DNA of 52,840 bases from Campylobacterota bacterium (GTDB lineage: Bacteria > Campylobacterota > Campylobacteria > Campylobacterales > Sulfurovaceae). Where the stretch lies: assembly GCA_003252535.1 (NCBI GenBank), contig QKDN01000012.1, positions 1-52,840 on the forward strand, in the 5' to 3' direction. The translations under genes were made by a program, and so were the position numbers. Below are positions 33,757 to 42,644 of this stretch, piece by piece; the stretch's first letter is position 1; each line of letters starts with the position of its first letter. The notes beneath the pieces were generated by a model. That model was given only the letters and a program-made list of their open reading frames with translations, had not been told where the DNA came from and did no database searches.

Positions 33757-35094
33757 ATGAATCTCAAAGATTTCGGCTTCTTCGATATCGATCACGATCG
33801 TCTCGGGAAGCTTCAAAAACCGTACAAGATCTATGCCGAGCTGCTTGACGAAACCTCGATGGAACAGTTCCACGATGTCCTCTCGCAGCCCTTCGTCACC
33901 TACGGGGCGCTGATGCCCGACGCCCATGCAGGTTATACCATGCCCATCGGCGGGGTATGCGCCACCAGGGATGTCATCGTACCGCAGTTCGTGGGCTTCG
34001 ATATCGGGTGCGGCATGTGCGCCTACAAGACCGAATATACCAAAGTGGAGATCGAGGCAAATGCCGAGATCATCTACAACCATATCGTCGAGCGTATCCC
34101 GCTGGGGTTCAGCACACACAAGAACCATCAGCCCATGACTATCGACCTCCCGCTGAGCGATCTCGCATCCCACATCCTGGAGACCTCGGGGCGCAAGCAG
34201 CTGGGGACGCTGGGAGGTGGCAACCACTTCATCGAAGTGGGATACGGGAGCGACGAGAAGGCGTGGATCGTGATCCACTCGGGGAGCCGCGGGTTCGGTC
34301 ACAAGATCGCATCACACTATATGCTCCAGGCGTACCTCGAGAAGAACCCTATCGAGGGGCGGCTCGAGAAAATCCTGGAGGATTTCGCCGCGAGGAACAG
34401 GAACCTCGCCGAGCACAACCCTGAAGTGTATGAGAAAGCGCTCCATAAATTCACCCTCAAGACCCAGGTAGAGCTGAACAAAAAGATCAAGCTGGACAAT
34501 ATCAAGGGTATCTACGGTCTCCATGTAGAGAGCGAACTGGGCAAGGAGTATATCAAAGACCAGAAATTCGCCCTCGCCTTCGCGCTGGAGAACCGCAAGA
34601 AGATGATCGAGACGATCCACACGATCCTCAATGATGTGCTCGGCGGCAGTCACGAATTCGACCATACGGACGGAGAGAAGTTCATCAACCGCAACCATAA
34701 CCATGCGGAGTACTGCGAAGTGCGTGGGGAGTGGATCCACCGCAAGGGTGCGACCCATGCCGAAGAGGGGATGAGCGGCGTGATCCCTGGCAATATGCGC
34801 GACGGCTCCTTCATCGTCCGGGGCAAAGGGCACGCCGACTCGCTCGCCTCATCCTCACACGGCGCGGGGCGCGTCATGAGCCGCAACAGGGCAAAGGCGA
34901 GCGTATCGCTCGAAGAGTTCGAAGCGGCAATGCAGGGGATCACCGGGACGGTCGACGAGAAGACCCTCGACGAGTCCCCCTTCGCCTACAAGGATATCTT
35001 CGAGGTAATGGAGCTCCAGAAAGAGCTCGTCGAAGTGGTCGAACACATCAAGGTGCTCATCAATGTCAAGGACAACGCGAAGAGCAGGTACTGA
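33757..35094 (+). CDS. rtcB: RtcB family RNA-splicing ligase
   Basis: 445 residues from ATG 33757, with AAAGGAG 4 bases upstream. All RtcB active-site strings are present: MPDAHAGYTMPIGG, GFDIGCGM, GTLGGGNHFIE, IHSGSRGFGHKIA, HRKGATHAEEGMSGVIPGNM and SSSHGAGRVMSR, whose histidine is guanylylated. It ligates 3'-phosphate to 5'-OH RNA ends using GTP and Mn2+. It is distinct from and longer than the rtcB2 copy. No archease is adjacent. The stop codon abuts the convergent nucleotidase stop (TGATCA). Confidence 0.94.
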   Translation: MNLKDFGFFDIDHDRLGKLQKPYKIYAELLDETSMEQFHDVLSQPFVTYGALMPDAHAGYTMPIGGVCATRDVIVPQFVGFDIGCGMCAYKTEYTKVEIEANAEIIYNHIVERIPLGFSTHKNHQPMTIDLPLSDLASHILETSGRKQLGTLGGGNHFIEVGYGSDEKAWIVIHSGSRGFGHKIASHYMLQAYLEKNPIEGRLEKILEDFAARNRNLAEHNPEVYEKALHKFTLKTQVELNKKIKLDNIKGIYGLHVESELGKEYIKDQKFALAFALENRKKMIETIHTILNDVLGGSHEFDHTDGEKFINRNHNHAEYCEVRGEWIHRKGATHAEEGMSGVIPGNMRDGSFIVRGKGHADSLASSSHGAGRVMSRNRAKASVSLEEFEAAMQGITGTVDEKTLDESPFAYKDIFEVMELQKELVEVVEHIKVLINVKDNAKSRY

Positions 35095-36021
35095 TCACCC
35101 CTGCTTCTTCTCATACTCCATGATGCTCTTGCTCAGTACCTTGGCGCTCGGGACGACACTCGAGGAGAGGTCGAGGTGGACATCCTGATCATCGAAGAAT
35201 ATATCGGCGCCGAAGGCTTCGAGTATCTCGTACTTGTCGCTGCCCCCGAGGAAGAACGCTTCGTCGATCCGCACGCCCCATACATTGAGGGTCTTGATGA
35301 CCCGCTCGTGGGCAGGGGCAGAGCGGGCGGTGACGAGAGCGGTGCGGATGGGGGAGCGCTCGGTGGGGAACTTCGCCTGCACCTTGGCGACGGTGAGGAG
35401 GAACTTGGCGAAGGGACCCATGGCGAGCGGATTGTCCTTGTTGCGTATCTCGTGCTCGAGGAATGCCTCAAGGCCGTGTTCCTTGTAGATGAGCTCCGAC
35501 TCCTCGCCGAAAAGCACCGCGTCGCCGTCGAAGGCGATCTTCACCTGCTCTCCCCCTTTGGCGCTGATATCTTTGCCCGATGGGAGTATCTTGGCGGCTG
35601 CGATACCGCTCTCTATCGCCTTGAGGACATCCTTCTCATCCGCGCTCAGGAAGAGATCGACCTTGAATGCATGGAGGTAGTTGGAGATATCGGTACCGCT
35701 CGTCCATGCCGAACGGACGATGTCGAGCTCCGCTTCGTTGATAGCGTTGATGATGCGCAGGCTCGTGGCGGCGTTGTTCTTGGAGAGGATCATCACCTCC
35801 ACCTGCCTCTTGTCGGGGTCGAAGCAGCTGTTGATCCGCAGCAGGTTCTCCACAAGCCTGTATCCCGTCCCGCGGTGCAGCGGCTTGCTCTCGCTCTCGA
35901 GCTGGTAGCGGTAGTAGGCGTCTATCCCTTTCTCTTCAAAGACCCTGTTCTCCTCCTCGAGATCGAACAGTGCCCTCGAGCTCACCGCAACTACAAGTTT
36001 GTCATTCAGGTCGTATCCCAT
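35095..36021 (-). CDS. Cytosolic 5'-nucleotidase-like protein (PF06189 type)
   Basis: 308 residues from ATG 36021, with AAAGGAG upstream; an earlier start at 36054 is unlikely. HAD-like motifs in eukaryotic-NT5C1-like order: KLVVAVSSRALFDLEEENRVF at the N-terminus, VMILSKNNAATSLRI, KIAFDGDAVLFGEESELI with its paired Asp, and GADIFFDDQDVHL late on. This fits the 5'-nucleotidase family that removes phosphate from AMP or IMP. Next to rtcB it might supply or clear nucleotides, but the genes are convergent, so the link is weak. Confidence 0.78.
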   Translation of the reverse strand: MGYDLNDKLVVAVSSRALFDLEEENRVFEEKGIDAYYRYQLESESKPLHRGTGYRLVENLLRINSCFDPDKRQVEVMILSKNNAATSLRIINAINEAELDIVRSAWTSGTDISNYLHAFKVDLFLSADEKDVLKAIESGIAAAKILPSGKDISAKGGEQVKIAFDGDAVLFGEESELIYKEHGLEAFLEHEIRNKDNPLAMGPFAKFLLTVAKVQAKFPTERSPIRTALVTARSAPAHERVIKTLNVWGVRIDEAFFLGGSDKYEILEAFGADIFFDDQDVHLDLSSSVVPSAKVLSKSIMEYEKKQG

Positions 36022-36109
36022 CACTGCTCCTTTGTTTTGTAACGTATGATACACTCAGGGATTTTAATATCTCGCAAGATTTTGGATTTTGCTCATGGTT
36101 TACCGCTTT

Positions 36110-36120
36110 TATGCTATACT
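36110..36120 (+). promoter_or_regulatory. Extended -10 promoter (TATGCTATACT)
   Basis: TATGCTATACT, identical to those at 6641 and 7824 (minus), about 41 bases upstream of ATG 36162. It probably drives the GAF-REC / Roadblock-like pair. Confidence 0.5.
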
Positions 36121-36161
36121 TTATTTAAATAATGTCAAAAAAATGTTAAAGGTGGTGTGTG

Positions 36162-37253
36162 ATGTCAGAAGTACCTCTCATGGAGATCAAGACCAGGCTC
36201 TCGGAAGCGGTCGAAGATCTCCAGAAAACATACTCTTTACTGCGTACCTATACCGAGGCGGACAGTCTGGAGATCCTTTTTTTCAACCCGGAAGAAGGGA
36301 TATTCTATGACAAGATCAAAGGTACGAAGATCGAAACGAAATACCTCGGAGATGACAGCCTCATCGGCAACAGCTATGTCAATCAAAAAGCATACCTCAC
36401 TCAGAACATTCAGACCAACACGAGGTACAACCTGGCACTGGACAACCCTTTCAAGATCGAGATAATGGCGCAGATCATCATCCCGGTGATCCTGGAGGAG
36501 AGGGTTGAGGGGATCATCCGCCTCTCCAAAGAGAGCGAACCCTTCAGCAAAGACGCGCTCAATACCATCAAGCATCTCATGAACTCTTTCAAGGATATAT
36601 TCCTGCAGGAACACTACCAGCATGATATGGAGATGCAAAAGCATCCTTTTGACATCGAGACCATCGAGGTCTATACCTCGCTCAAAAGTGTCAAGAGTAC
36701 TTTCGACAATCTTCTCAGACATACACACAACCCGGAAATCGAGAAACTGCTGCGTGAAGGACAGCATAATGTCGATTCTATCTTCGCCTACCTCAATCCG
36801 AATATGGATAACGTATCCAAGATCAAAAAGCAGCTCAAAGAGTTCAACAGGGACAAAAACGACAAAAAAGGTCTCAGGGTACTGATCGCCGATGATGTGC
36901 AGATGAACGTGAAGATACTCAACTCCCTCATCAATAACGAAGAGGGGGTCGAAGATGTCCTTTTCGCATACGGCGGCAACGAAACCCTCGAGACAGTACA
37001 GAAAGCGCTCAGTGAACAGACTCCGATCGATGTCATCTTCCTCGACCATCATATGCCAGGGAAGCTCGGTCTGGAGATCGCCCAGGAGCTCAAAGGCGAT
37101 CCGAAATACAACAGTATCATCATATCGATCACCAATGACCCCGAAGCTCTTGAGGGGCATAAGGATCTCTACGACTATCAGCTCTCCAAACCATTTGCAA
37201 GAAGACTGGTACAGGAAATTATGGAAGATATAAGACAACACAAACAGGTTTGA
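36162..37253 (+). CDS. GAF-like plus C-terminal receiver regulator
   Basis: 363 residues from ATG 36162 (AAAGGTGG upstream). Residues about 20-150 look like a GAF sensor (LEILFFNPEEGIFYD ... AQIIIPVILEERVEGIIRLS). A helical linker (about 160-235) leads to a receiver domain: VLIADDVQMNVKILNSL, phosphoacceptor D295 in IFLDHHMPGKLG, IISITNDPEA and the lysine in LSKPFARRL. The receiver is C-terminal with no output domain, so the protein may work by protein-protein contact. The Roadblock-like gene follows after 48 bases, a plausible partner. Confidence 0.82.
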   Translation: MSEVPLMEIKTRLSEAVEDLQKTYSLLRTYTEADSLEILFFNPEEGIFYDKIKGTKIETKYLGDDSLIGNSYVNQKAYLTQNIQTNTRYNLALDNPFKIEIMAQIIIPVILEERVEGIIRLSKESEPFSKDALNTIKHLMNSFKDIFLQEHYQHDMEMQKHPFDIETIEVYTSLKSVKSTFDNLLRHTHNPEIEKLLREGQHNVDSIFAYLNPNMDNVSKIKKQLKEFNRDKNDKKGLRVLIADDVQMNVKILNSLINNEEGVEDVLFAYGGNETLETVQKALSEQTPIDVIFLDHHMPGKLGLEIAQELKGDPKYNSIIISITNDPEALEGHKDLYDYQLSKPFARRLVQEIMEDIRQHKQV

Positions 37254-37301
37254 AATATTCATGTGTTACAATAATTCCGAAATCATACAAAGGAATAAAA
37301 G

Positions 37302-37658
37302 ATGGATATCAACAATATCGACAATATACTTGGCGATCTGATGAAAGTAAAGGGTGCTATCGCGGTAGCGCTTATAGACTGGGAGAGCGGTATGGCACTT
37401 GGGATGAAATCGAACGGTGCTTTCAATATCGAATTGGCCTGTGCCGGCAACTCCGAAGTGATCAAGGCAAAGATGGCGACAATGAAAAGCCTGGGTCTTG
37501 ATGGGAATATCAAAGATATCCTCATTACACTGTCAGATCAACTCCATATCATCGGCATGGTACCGGGCAAACCGGAGCTGGCGTTCTACATGGCGCTGGA
37601 TGCAGATGGTGCGAACCTGGCACTTGCCAGAAATGCGGTACAAAACGCTGCCAAATAG
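37302..37658 (+). CDS. Roadblock/LC7-like protein
   Basis: 118 residues. The pattern IDNILGDLMKVKGAIAVALIDWESGMALGM, followed by ACAGNSEVIKAKMATMKSLGL and LHIIGMVPGKPELAFYMALD, matches small Roadblock/LC7 fold proteins (MglB-like), which dimerise and regulate small GTPases or serve as scaffolds. No MglA-type GTPase is in this window. It is probably in one unit with the GAF-REC gene, followed by a candidate terminator. Confidence 0.65.
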   Translation: MDINNIDNILGDLMKVKGAIAVALIDWESGMALGMKSNGAFNIELACAGNSEVIKAKMATMKSLGLDGNIKDILITLSDQLHIIGMVPGKPELAFYMALDADGANLALARNAVQNAAK

Positions 37659-37663
37659 TCCGT

Positions 37664-37680
37664 CCGGGATAACCTCCCGG
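37664..37680 (+). terminator. Candidate terminator after the Roadblock-like gene
   Basis: CCGGGA - TAACC - TCCCGG stem-loop, 6 bases after the stop, followed by a T-rich stretch (TCTTTATTATT) after a short spacer. It lies between convergent genes. Confidence 0.5.
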
Positions 37681-37693
37681 TACTGAATCTTTA

Positions 37694-38284
37694 TTATTCG
37701 ACTGTTTGTTTATAATCTTTCAAAAAAACATTTTTCTCATTTTGATTACCCCGATATACATCTTCGAGCAAGACTGCAATATCGTTCAATTTACTTGCTC
37801 CGGTGATCTTTGCCTCTTCCCTGATAGACTCTGCCAGTTTCAATAACTCATCATCATTATAACTATATAATTTATTTATTGTATCGCAGTAGTTGTCACA
37901 AAACGATATAAGGTGATTTCGATACTCTTTGATATCACCGTTGAACTTTGCGATCCCTTCCAATGCATCGAGCGTCTCTATGATATACTTTTTTTCTTCT
38001 TTTTTATTTTCTTTGAGCGCACGGATCGCATCGAAGATTTTTTGGGATTCAGTTTCAAACTGAAGATAGAACTTATTGAGCCGTTCCTGCCTGGATATCG
38101 TAAAATCGATAATACGCTGTTCAAACACATCGAACGTGAATATACCCACACCCTGAGCCTCTTTGATCATTTTCCTGATAAGTTCAATTATCTCCTGTGT
38201 CTTACCGTCAGCATAGAGCATCTCAAATCTTCGGATAGACGCTTCGAACTTTATCCTGAACAGTGCCATTGCCTGATCTGACAT
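37694..38284 (-). CDS. Helical hypothetical protein
   Basis: 196 residues from ATG 38284, with AAGGAG 7 bases upstream. It is strongly helical and charged throughout (RRFEMLYADGKTQEIIELIR, RALKENKKEEKKYIIETLDA), with four to six predicted helices and no membrane segment. A cysteine pair lies in SFCDNYCDTINK. It could be a coiled-coil or four-helix-bundle protein. No family recognised. It is convergent with the GAF-REC / Roadblock-like unit. Confidence 0.6.
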   Translation of the reverse strand: MSDQAMALFRIKFEASIRRFEMLYADGKTQEIIELIRKMIKEAQGVGIFTFDVFEQRIIDFTISRQERLNKFYLQFETESQKIFDAIRALKENKKEEKKYIIETLDALEGIAKFNGDIKEYRNHLISFCDNYCDTINKLYSYNDDELLKLAESIREEAKITGASKLNDIAVLLEDVYRGNQNEKNVFLKDYKQTVE

Positions 38285-38433
38285 TGCAACTCCTTGAAGA
38301 TGAGTAATTAAATATCCCAAAATGAAAGGGATTCTATCCAAAAAATCTGAAATATACTGCCCCTCCGGGTTATAATCCGGACACTTAACGGCCGAAAACT
38401 GTCGATATCCAAAGTATGATTCATCGATGAATC

Positions 38434-39258
38434 CTAAACTACTTTGAAGACGATAAGGCTGCCGCCCATGATCGCCATCCCCATAGTAAGCCCCAGGATA
38501 CTTGTGTGTGCGTTGCCATAGACCCTGGCAGAGGGGAGCAGCTCGTCGAATGATACATAGATCATGATCCCCGCTACGAGGGCGTACGTGATCCCCAGAC
38601 TCGCCTCCCCCATCAGCGGAAGGAGCAGGAAATATCCCGCCACCGCACCGACGGGCTCGGCTATACCGGAGAGGGTTGCATACCAGAACGCCTCTTTGCG
38701 GCTCCCTGTCGCTTTGTACATAGGCAGGGCCACGGCCATCCCCTCGGGGATATTGTGAATAGCGATCGCTACGGCGATCATCACACCGAGCGTAGGATTT
38801 TCTATCGATGAGACGAAGGTCGCAAAACCTTCGGGGAAATTATGGACTGCGATCGCTATAGCTGTGAAGATTCCGACCCGTTTGAGAGATGCAGGATGGC
38901 GTGAGGGGTGTTCAAGCGCTCTGAGCTCATTTTGCGATCTGAGCTCGTGCGGGTTGATCTCATCGGGGATGAACCTGTCTATCAGTGCGCTCAATCCTAT
39001 ACCTGCGAAGAATATTCCGAGCCCCCATGCCTCCCCGGCGGGGACACTGCCGCTGAGTGTTGCAAAAGCCTTCTGCGACTCCGGGAGTATCTCGACGAAA
39101 GAGATGTAGATCATCACACCTGCCGAAAACCCGAGCCCCAGCGAAAGAAAGCGATCGCTTCGTGCACTGGGTATAAAAGCGATCAGGGCACCGATACTCG
39201 TAGAGAGTCCTGCAAGCAGTGTCAGGGTAAAAGCGGCAAGATATTGATCGGGGAACAT
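38434..39258 (-). CDS. zupT: ZIP family metal transporter
   Basis: 274 residues with about eight membrane helices. The two metal-site helices are visible: HNFPEGFATFVSSI and IAIHNIPEGMAVALPMY, with a shorter histidine-containing loop before the first (EHPSRHPASLKRV). This is the ZupT/ZIP pattern for Zn2+ and other divalent cation uptake at the inner membrane. It is 3 bases downstream of the bioV stop, so it is probably the last gene of the aroB-to-bioV unit. Confidence 0.92.
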   Translation of the reverse strand: MFPDQYLAAFTLTLLAGLSTSIGALIAFIPSARSDRFLSLGLGFSAGVMIYISFVEILPESQKAFATLSGSVPAGEAWGLGIFFAGIGLSALIDRFIPDEINPHELRSQNELRALEHPSRHPASLKRVGIFTAIAIAVHNFPEGFATFVSSIENPTLGVMIAVAIAIHNIPEGMAVALPMYKATGSRKEAFWYATLSGIAEPVGAVAGYFLLLPLMGEASLGITYALVAGIMIYVSFDELLPSARVYGNAHTSILGLTMGMAIMGGSLIVFKVV

Positions 39259-39261
39259 GGA

Positions 39262-39771
39262 TCACCGCAACAGATGCCCGACATCCTTGATAAGATAGCT
39301 GAGGGCAAGCTCTGAAAAAAATCCGAACGCAGCCTGGGCATCGACTATCCTGTCCTTTCCGCCGAGATATACCTCTATCTTGACCCCTCGCTCTTTAAGT
39401 TCTTCGAACCTTTCGACGGACCATTCATACTCCAGGAGCGCCGCGAGCTCTTCGTATGTCCCAATATGCAGGTATTTATCCAAAGCGGTATCGGATGGAT
39501 AGGCAACGTTGGCAAGGAACTGGGTGGTATAGCTCTCAGGGTCTGCCTGGAAATATCGCAGCTGCGCACGCCTGAAAGCGGGTTTCTGGAGCTGGAAAAA
39601 TGCCGGTGAAAGAAGGATAAGCCGCTCTACCCTCTCACTGCTTGCATATGCGTATTCGAATGCCTGCTGCGCCCCATAACTGAAACCAGCTACTGTAAAG
39701 TCGCTGTTGTCAAGAAACTCTCCGAACAGCTCCTCTTCCCCATGGAGGGAAAACCCGCTAAAATATCTCAC
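39262..39771 (-). CDS. bioV: Pimeloyl-ACP methyl ester esterase BioV
   Basis: 169 residues starting at GTG 39771, with AGGGAG 7 bases upstream; a longer frame from 39915 reads ftsH-like sequence in another phase. The start overlaps the end of the ftsH-like gene by 14 bases. Alpha/beta-hydrolase triad: S31 in GFSYGAQQ, the aspartate in GGKDRIVDA and the histidine in DVGHLL at the C-terminus. BioV is the Campylobacterota enzyme that ends pimeloyl-ACP synthesis for biotin. Length fits H. pylori BioV. It follows the ftsH-like gene as in that organism. Confidence 0.85.
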   Translation of the reverse strand: MRYFSGFSLHGEEELFGEFLDNSDFTVAGFSYGAQQAFEYAYASSERVERLILLSPAFFQLQKPAFRRAQLRYFQADPESYTTQFLANVAYPSDTALDKYLHIGTYEELAALLEYEWSVERFEELKERGVKIEVYLGGKDRIVDAQAAFGFFSELALSYLIKDVGHLLR

Positions 39772-41419
39772 GAAGTATCTCCCTCGCCCGGTCCTGGGTA
39801 ATGGTCTCGTTCTCGAGCAGATAGCCTGATATCTTCTCATGTATCTCATGGAGCTTGCCGAGTATGCTGCCGACATCCTCATACGCCTGGGCGAGAATAG
39901 TCTCCGCCTCGTCACTCATCGGTATGAAACTCTCCCCCATCCCGTAATAGTCCACAAGCTTCCGTGCCAGCGCCCTGGCTTCGGAAAGGTCCTCACCGGC
40001 ATTCGTGAATTTCTCATGATACGCCCTCGAAGTCGCTGCCGAACCTGCGAGCAGCACTTTGATACGGTTGATGAATTCGCTCCTGGAGACGATCTCATGC
40101 TCACGCGCACGCATCTGTGTCGTGAGGATACCGATCTTGTCGAACTCGATATCGAACCATGTGGCGATGAGCGCTTTGGCACCCTGGTAGACCGACTGTA
40201 TCTCCCGCTCCTGTTCACTGTAGCTGATGATCCTGTGCTTGCCAAGAAGTACCTTGTCCTTGACGCTCTCGAAGTCCTCGGTCTCGATCACCTCCCGCCC
40301 TTCGCGCATCGCATGGATCGCCGCTTCGTTGGTGAGGGTATCGAGTCCTGCGCTGCTGAATCCAACGGTCATCCTGGCTACCTCTTCGATATCGACGCTG
40401 TGAGGCTTCCTGGCCAGATAGTGCTCCAGGGTCTTGACACGGTCATCTATCGCAGGGAGACCGATATGGATACGCCGGTCAAAACGTCCGGCACGCAGAA
40501 GGGCATCATCGAGGAGGTCGATCTTGTTGGTAGCACCGATGACGATCACACCCGAGCTCTCCTCGAAGCCGTCCATTTCTGTCAGCAGCTGGTTGAGCGT
40601 CGCTTCTCTCTCGTCGTTGCGGTACTCTCCCCTGCTCCGTCCCACTGCGTCGATCTCGTCGATGAAGACGATGCTTGGCGCCATCTTCTTGGCCTTGGCA
40701 AAGAGCTCGCTGACCCTTTTGGCCCCCATCCCGACATAGATATGGACGAAAGAAGCGCCGCTCTGGTAGAAGAAAGGGACATCCGCCTCACCGGCGATAG
40801 CCTTGGATATCAGGGTCTTACCCACCCCAGGAGGTCCGACCAGCAGTACCCCCTTGGGGAGCCTGATATCCATCTCCCTGTACTTGTGGGGCCTGCGGAG
40901 GAAATCGATGATCTCTTCAAGCTCCACCTTGACCTCTTCGATCCCGGCGACATCCCTGAAGCGTACATTGGAGCGGATCGCCGTCACCTCTGCCGGTTTT
41001 GCCATCTCTTCTGCACGGTCGAGCTCACTGTGGAGCTCAAGGAGCTGACGGTTCCTGTGCTCCTGCATCATCCTGAAAATATAGATAAATGTCCCGACGA
41101 TCACAAAGAGGTAGACAAACTCCCAGAAGTAGCTTTTCGTATCCTTGACTTCGACCGGATACTTCTGGTAGAGCGCCTGGGCGTTGATCGAACCTTTGTA
41201 GATGCGGTAGCGCCCCTCATCGGTGACGACAAGGAGGTATTCACCATCGATCACGACTTTCCTGATGAGTTTCTCCTTATGGAGCTGGCTGATCTGCTGC
41301 GCCGTCGCCTCCTCAGTGTTGCTTCTGAATACCGAAAAGACGATGATGATCAGAAGCACAGTGACAAGACCGGCAATGATCTTGATATTCTTCTCTTTAA
41401 AGGATAGCTTTATTGCCAT
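39758..41419 (-). CDS. FtsH-like AAA+ protein lacking the HEXXH protease motif
   Basis: 553 residues. Two N-terminal membrane helices (about 14-32 and 100-116) flank a small periplasmic domain. The AAA+ module is intact: Walker A GPPGVGKT (195-202), Walker B SIVFIDEIDAVG (about 249-260), the second region of homology with the arginine finger LLRAGRFDRRIH. In the peptidase region FtsH has a zinc motif HEAGH; here the site reads YQGAKALIA (about 411-419), without His or Glu. The later metal Asp region (AGEDLSEARALARKLVDYYGMGE) is kept. The protein is therefore probably an unfoldase or chaperone, not a protease. It overlaps mtaB by 23 bases. Confidence 0.9.
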   Translation of the reverse strand: MAIKLSFKEKNIKIIAGLVTVLLIIIVFSVFRSNTEEATAQQISQLHKEKLIRKVVIDGEYLLVVTDEGRYRIYKGSINAQALYQKYPVEVKDTKSYFWEFVYLFVIVGTFIYIFRMMQEHRNRQLLELHSELDRAEEMAKPAEVTAIRSNVRFRDVAGIEEVKVELEEIIDFLRRPHKYREMDIRLPKGVLLVGPPGVGKTLISKAIAGEADVPFFYQSGASFVHIYVGMGAKRVSELFAKAKKMAPSIVFIDEIDAVGRSRGEYRNDEREATLNQLLTEMDGFEESSGVIVIGATNKIDLLDDALLRAGRFDRRIHIGLPAIDDRVKTLEHYLARKPHSVDIEEVARMTVGFSSAGLDTLTNEAAIHAMREGREVIETEDFESVKDKVLLGKHRIISYSEQEREIQSVYQGAKALIATWFDIEFDKIGILTTQMRAREHEIVSRSEFINRIKVLLAGSAATSRAYHEKFTNAGEDLSEARALARKLVDYYGMGESFIPMSDEAETILAQAYEDVGSILGKLHEIHEKISGYLLENETITQDRAREILREIF

Positions 41420-42644
41420 CTTTCTCTACCTCCACTTGGTCGATCTGAACCCAGTTGTGGATCAGGTCCTCGTTCGAACTGACCGATATCCGGTTGAAGT
41501 ACTGATCGTAGCCCTGATAGATCCCCCCTTTGCCGCTTTCAAGGAGTACTTCCAGCCCTTTGTTATTGCTGCGGCGGAACTCGAGATTCTTCTCGGCAAT
41601 GATCTGCGTGATCTCAGCATGCCTCTGCTGGGCGATATCCCCCCTGATCTGCTCACCCATCAGTGCAGAAGGGGTATTGTCACGTTTGGAATAACTGAAA
41701 GCATGGATATGGGTCAGCGGGAAACGGCGGAAGTTCTCCAGTGCCTCTTTCCATACTGTTTCACTCTCCCCCGGATGCCCTACGATATAGTCCGTACCGA
41801 GCGCATACCCCTTCGCAGCGAGTTCTTCGAAGAGCGGCAGGTCGTTCCCGACACGATTGCGGCGGTTCATGATCTCGAGCATACGGTCACTGCTGTGCTG
41901 GAGCGCGATATGGAGATGCTTCGCCATCCACGGTTCAGTTAGAAGCTCTTTGAACTCGTCGTCGATCTGTATCGGTTCGAGACTGCCGATACGGATACGG
42001 CGGACTCCCCTGACCAGTGATATCTTCTTGAGGAGCTTCGCGATGGAGGTATCTTTCTCCCTCCCGTAGCTGCCGACATTGGTACCGGTGAGGATGAACT
42101 CGCCGAAACCGTTGGCCGCAAGCTTCTGTATCTGGCTAAGGATAGTCTCCTCGGAATGGCTTCGTGCATCCCCCCTCACCGATGGGATGATACAGTAGGA
42201 GCAGCGGAAGTCGCACCCCTCCTGTATCTTGATGAATGCCCTGCTCTTGCCCACGAACTCCCTGACCACGGTCGAGTCGATATGACTGAGATCGCCTATC
42301 TCGTAAAAACGGTTCGTCTGGTGCAACAGGTCGTTGACCTTCTCTTTTTCCGAGTGCCCCATCACCCCGAACACCTTCTCCTCTCCAAAGAGCGATTCCC
42401 CCTTGGAGTGTGAACCGCAGCCTGCGAGGATCACCTTGGTATCGGGGTATTTGCGTCCGATGGCATTGATGTAGTTGCGTACGGACGAATCGGCGCCGTT
42501 GGTGACGGTGCAGGAGTTGACGACAATGATATCGCTTTGTGCTTCGTCATCGGTATATTCGAAATCTTTCAGGCGCGAGATCATGATCTGTGTATCGAAC
42601 TGGTTGGTCCGGCAGCCGAATGTCTTGAAATAAACCTTTTTCAT
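41397..42644 (-). CDS. mtaB: tRNA threonylcarbamoyladenosine methylthiotransferase-type protein (MtaB)
   Basis: 415 residues from ATG 42644, overlapping the mscS stop (ATGA). It starts [18 protein letters not shown], which fits the MiaB/MtaB family with the UPF0004 domain (SCTVTNGADSSVRNYI, VILAGCGSH). The radical SAM site is C-x3-C-x2-C in GCDFRCSYCIIPSVRG, and HIALQHSSDRML follows. The C-terminal TRAM-like part ends the protein. It adds a methylthio group to t6A37 of tRNA. The N-terminal GCRTNQ pattern favours MtaB over MiaB. Confidence 0.88.
   Translation of the reverse strand: MKKVYFKTFGCRTNQFDTQIMISRLKDFEYTDDEAQSDIIVVNSCTVTNGADSSVRNYINAIGRKYPDTKVILAGCGSHSKGESLFGEEKVFGVMGHSEKEKVNDLLHQTNRFYEIGDLSHIDSTVVREFVGKSRAFIKIQEGCDFRCSYCIIPSVRGDARSHSEETILSQIQKLAANGFGEFILTGTNVGSYGREKDTSIAKLLKKISLVRGVRRIRIGSLEPIQIDDEFKELLTEPWMAKHLHIALQHSSDRMLEIMNRRNRVGNDLPLFEELAAKGYALGTDYIVGHPGESETVWKEALENFRRFPLTHIHAFSYSKRDNTPSALMGEQIRGDIAQQRHAEITQIIAEKNLEFRRSNNKGLEVLLESGKGGIYQGYDQYFNRISVSSNEDLIHNWVQIDQVEVEKDGNKAIL

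Noticed and set aside
39772-39915. Longer N-terminus for BioV
   Set aside because: The extra residues are Arg-rich out-of-phase translation of the ftsH-like gene, while GTG 39771 has a good ribosome site.
39839-41407. Long plus-strand open frame antisense to the ftsH-like gene
   Set aside because: The FtsH-like protein has Walker motifs in the right order; the antisense frame shows nothing recognisable and no ribosome site.
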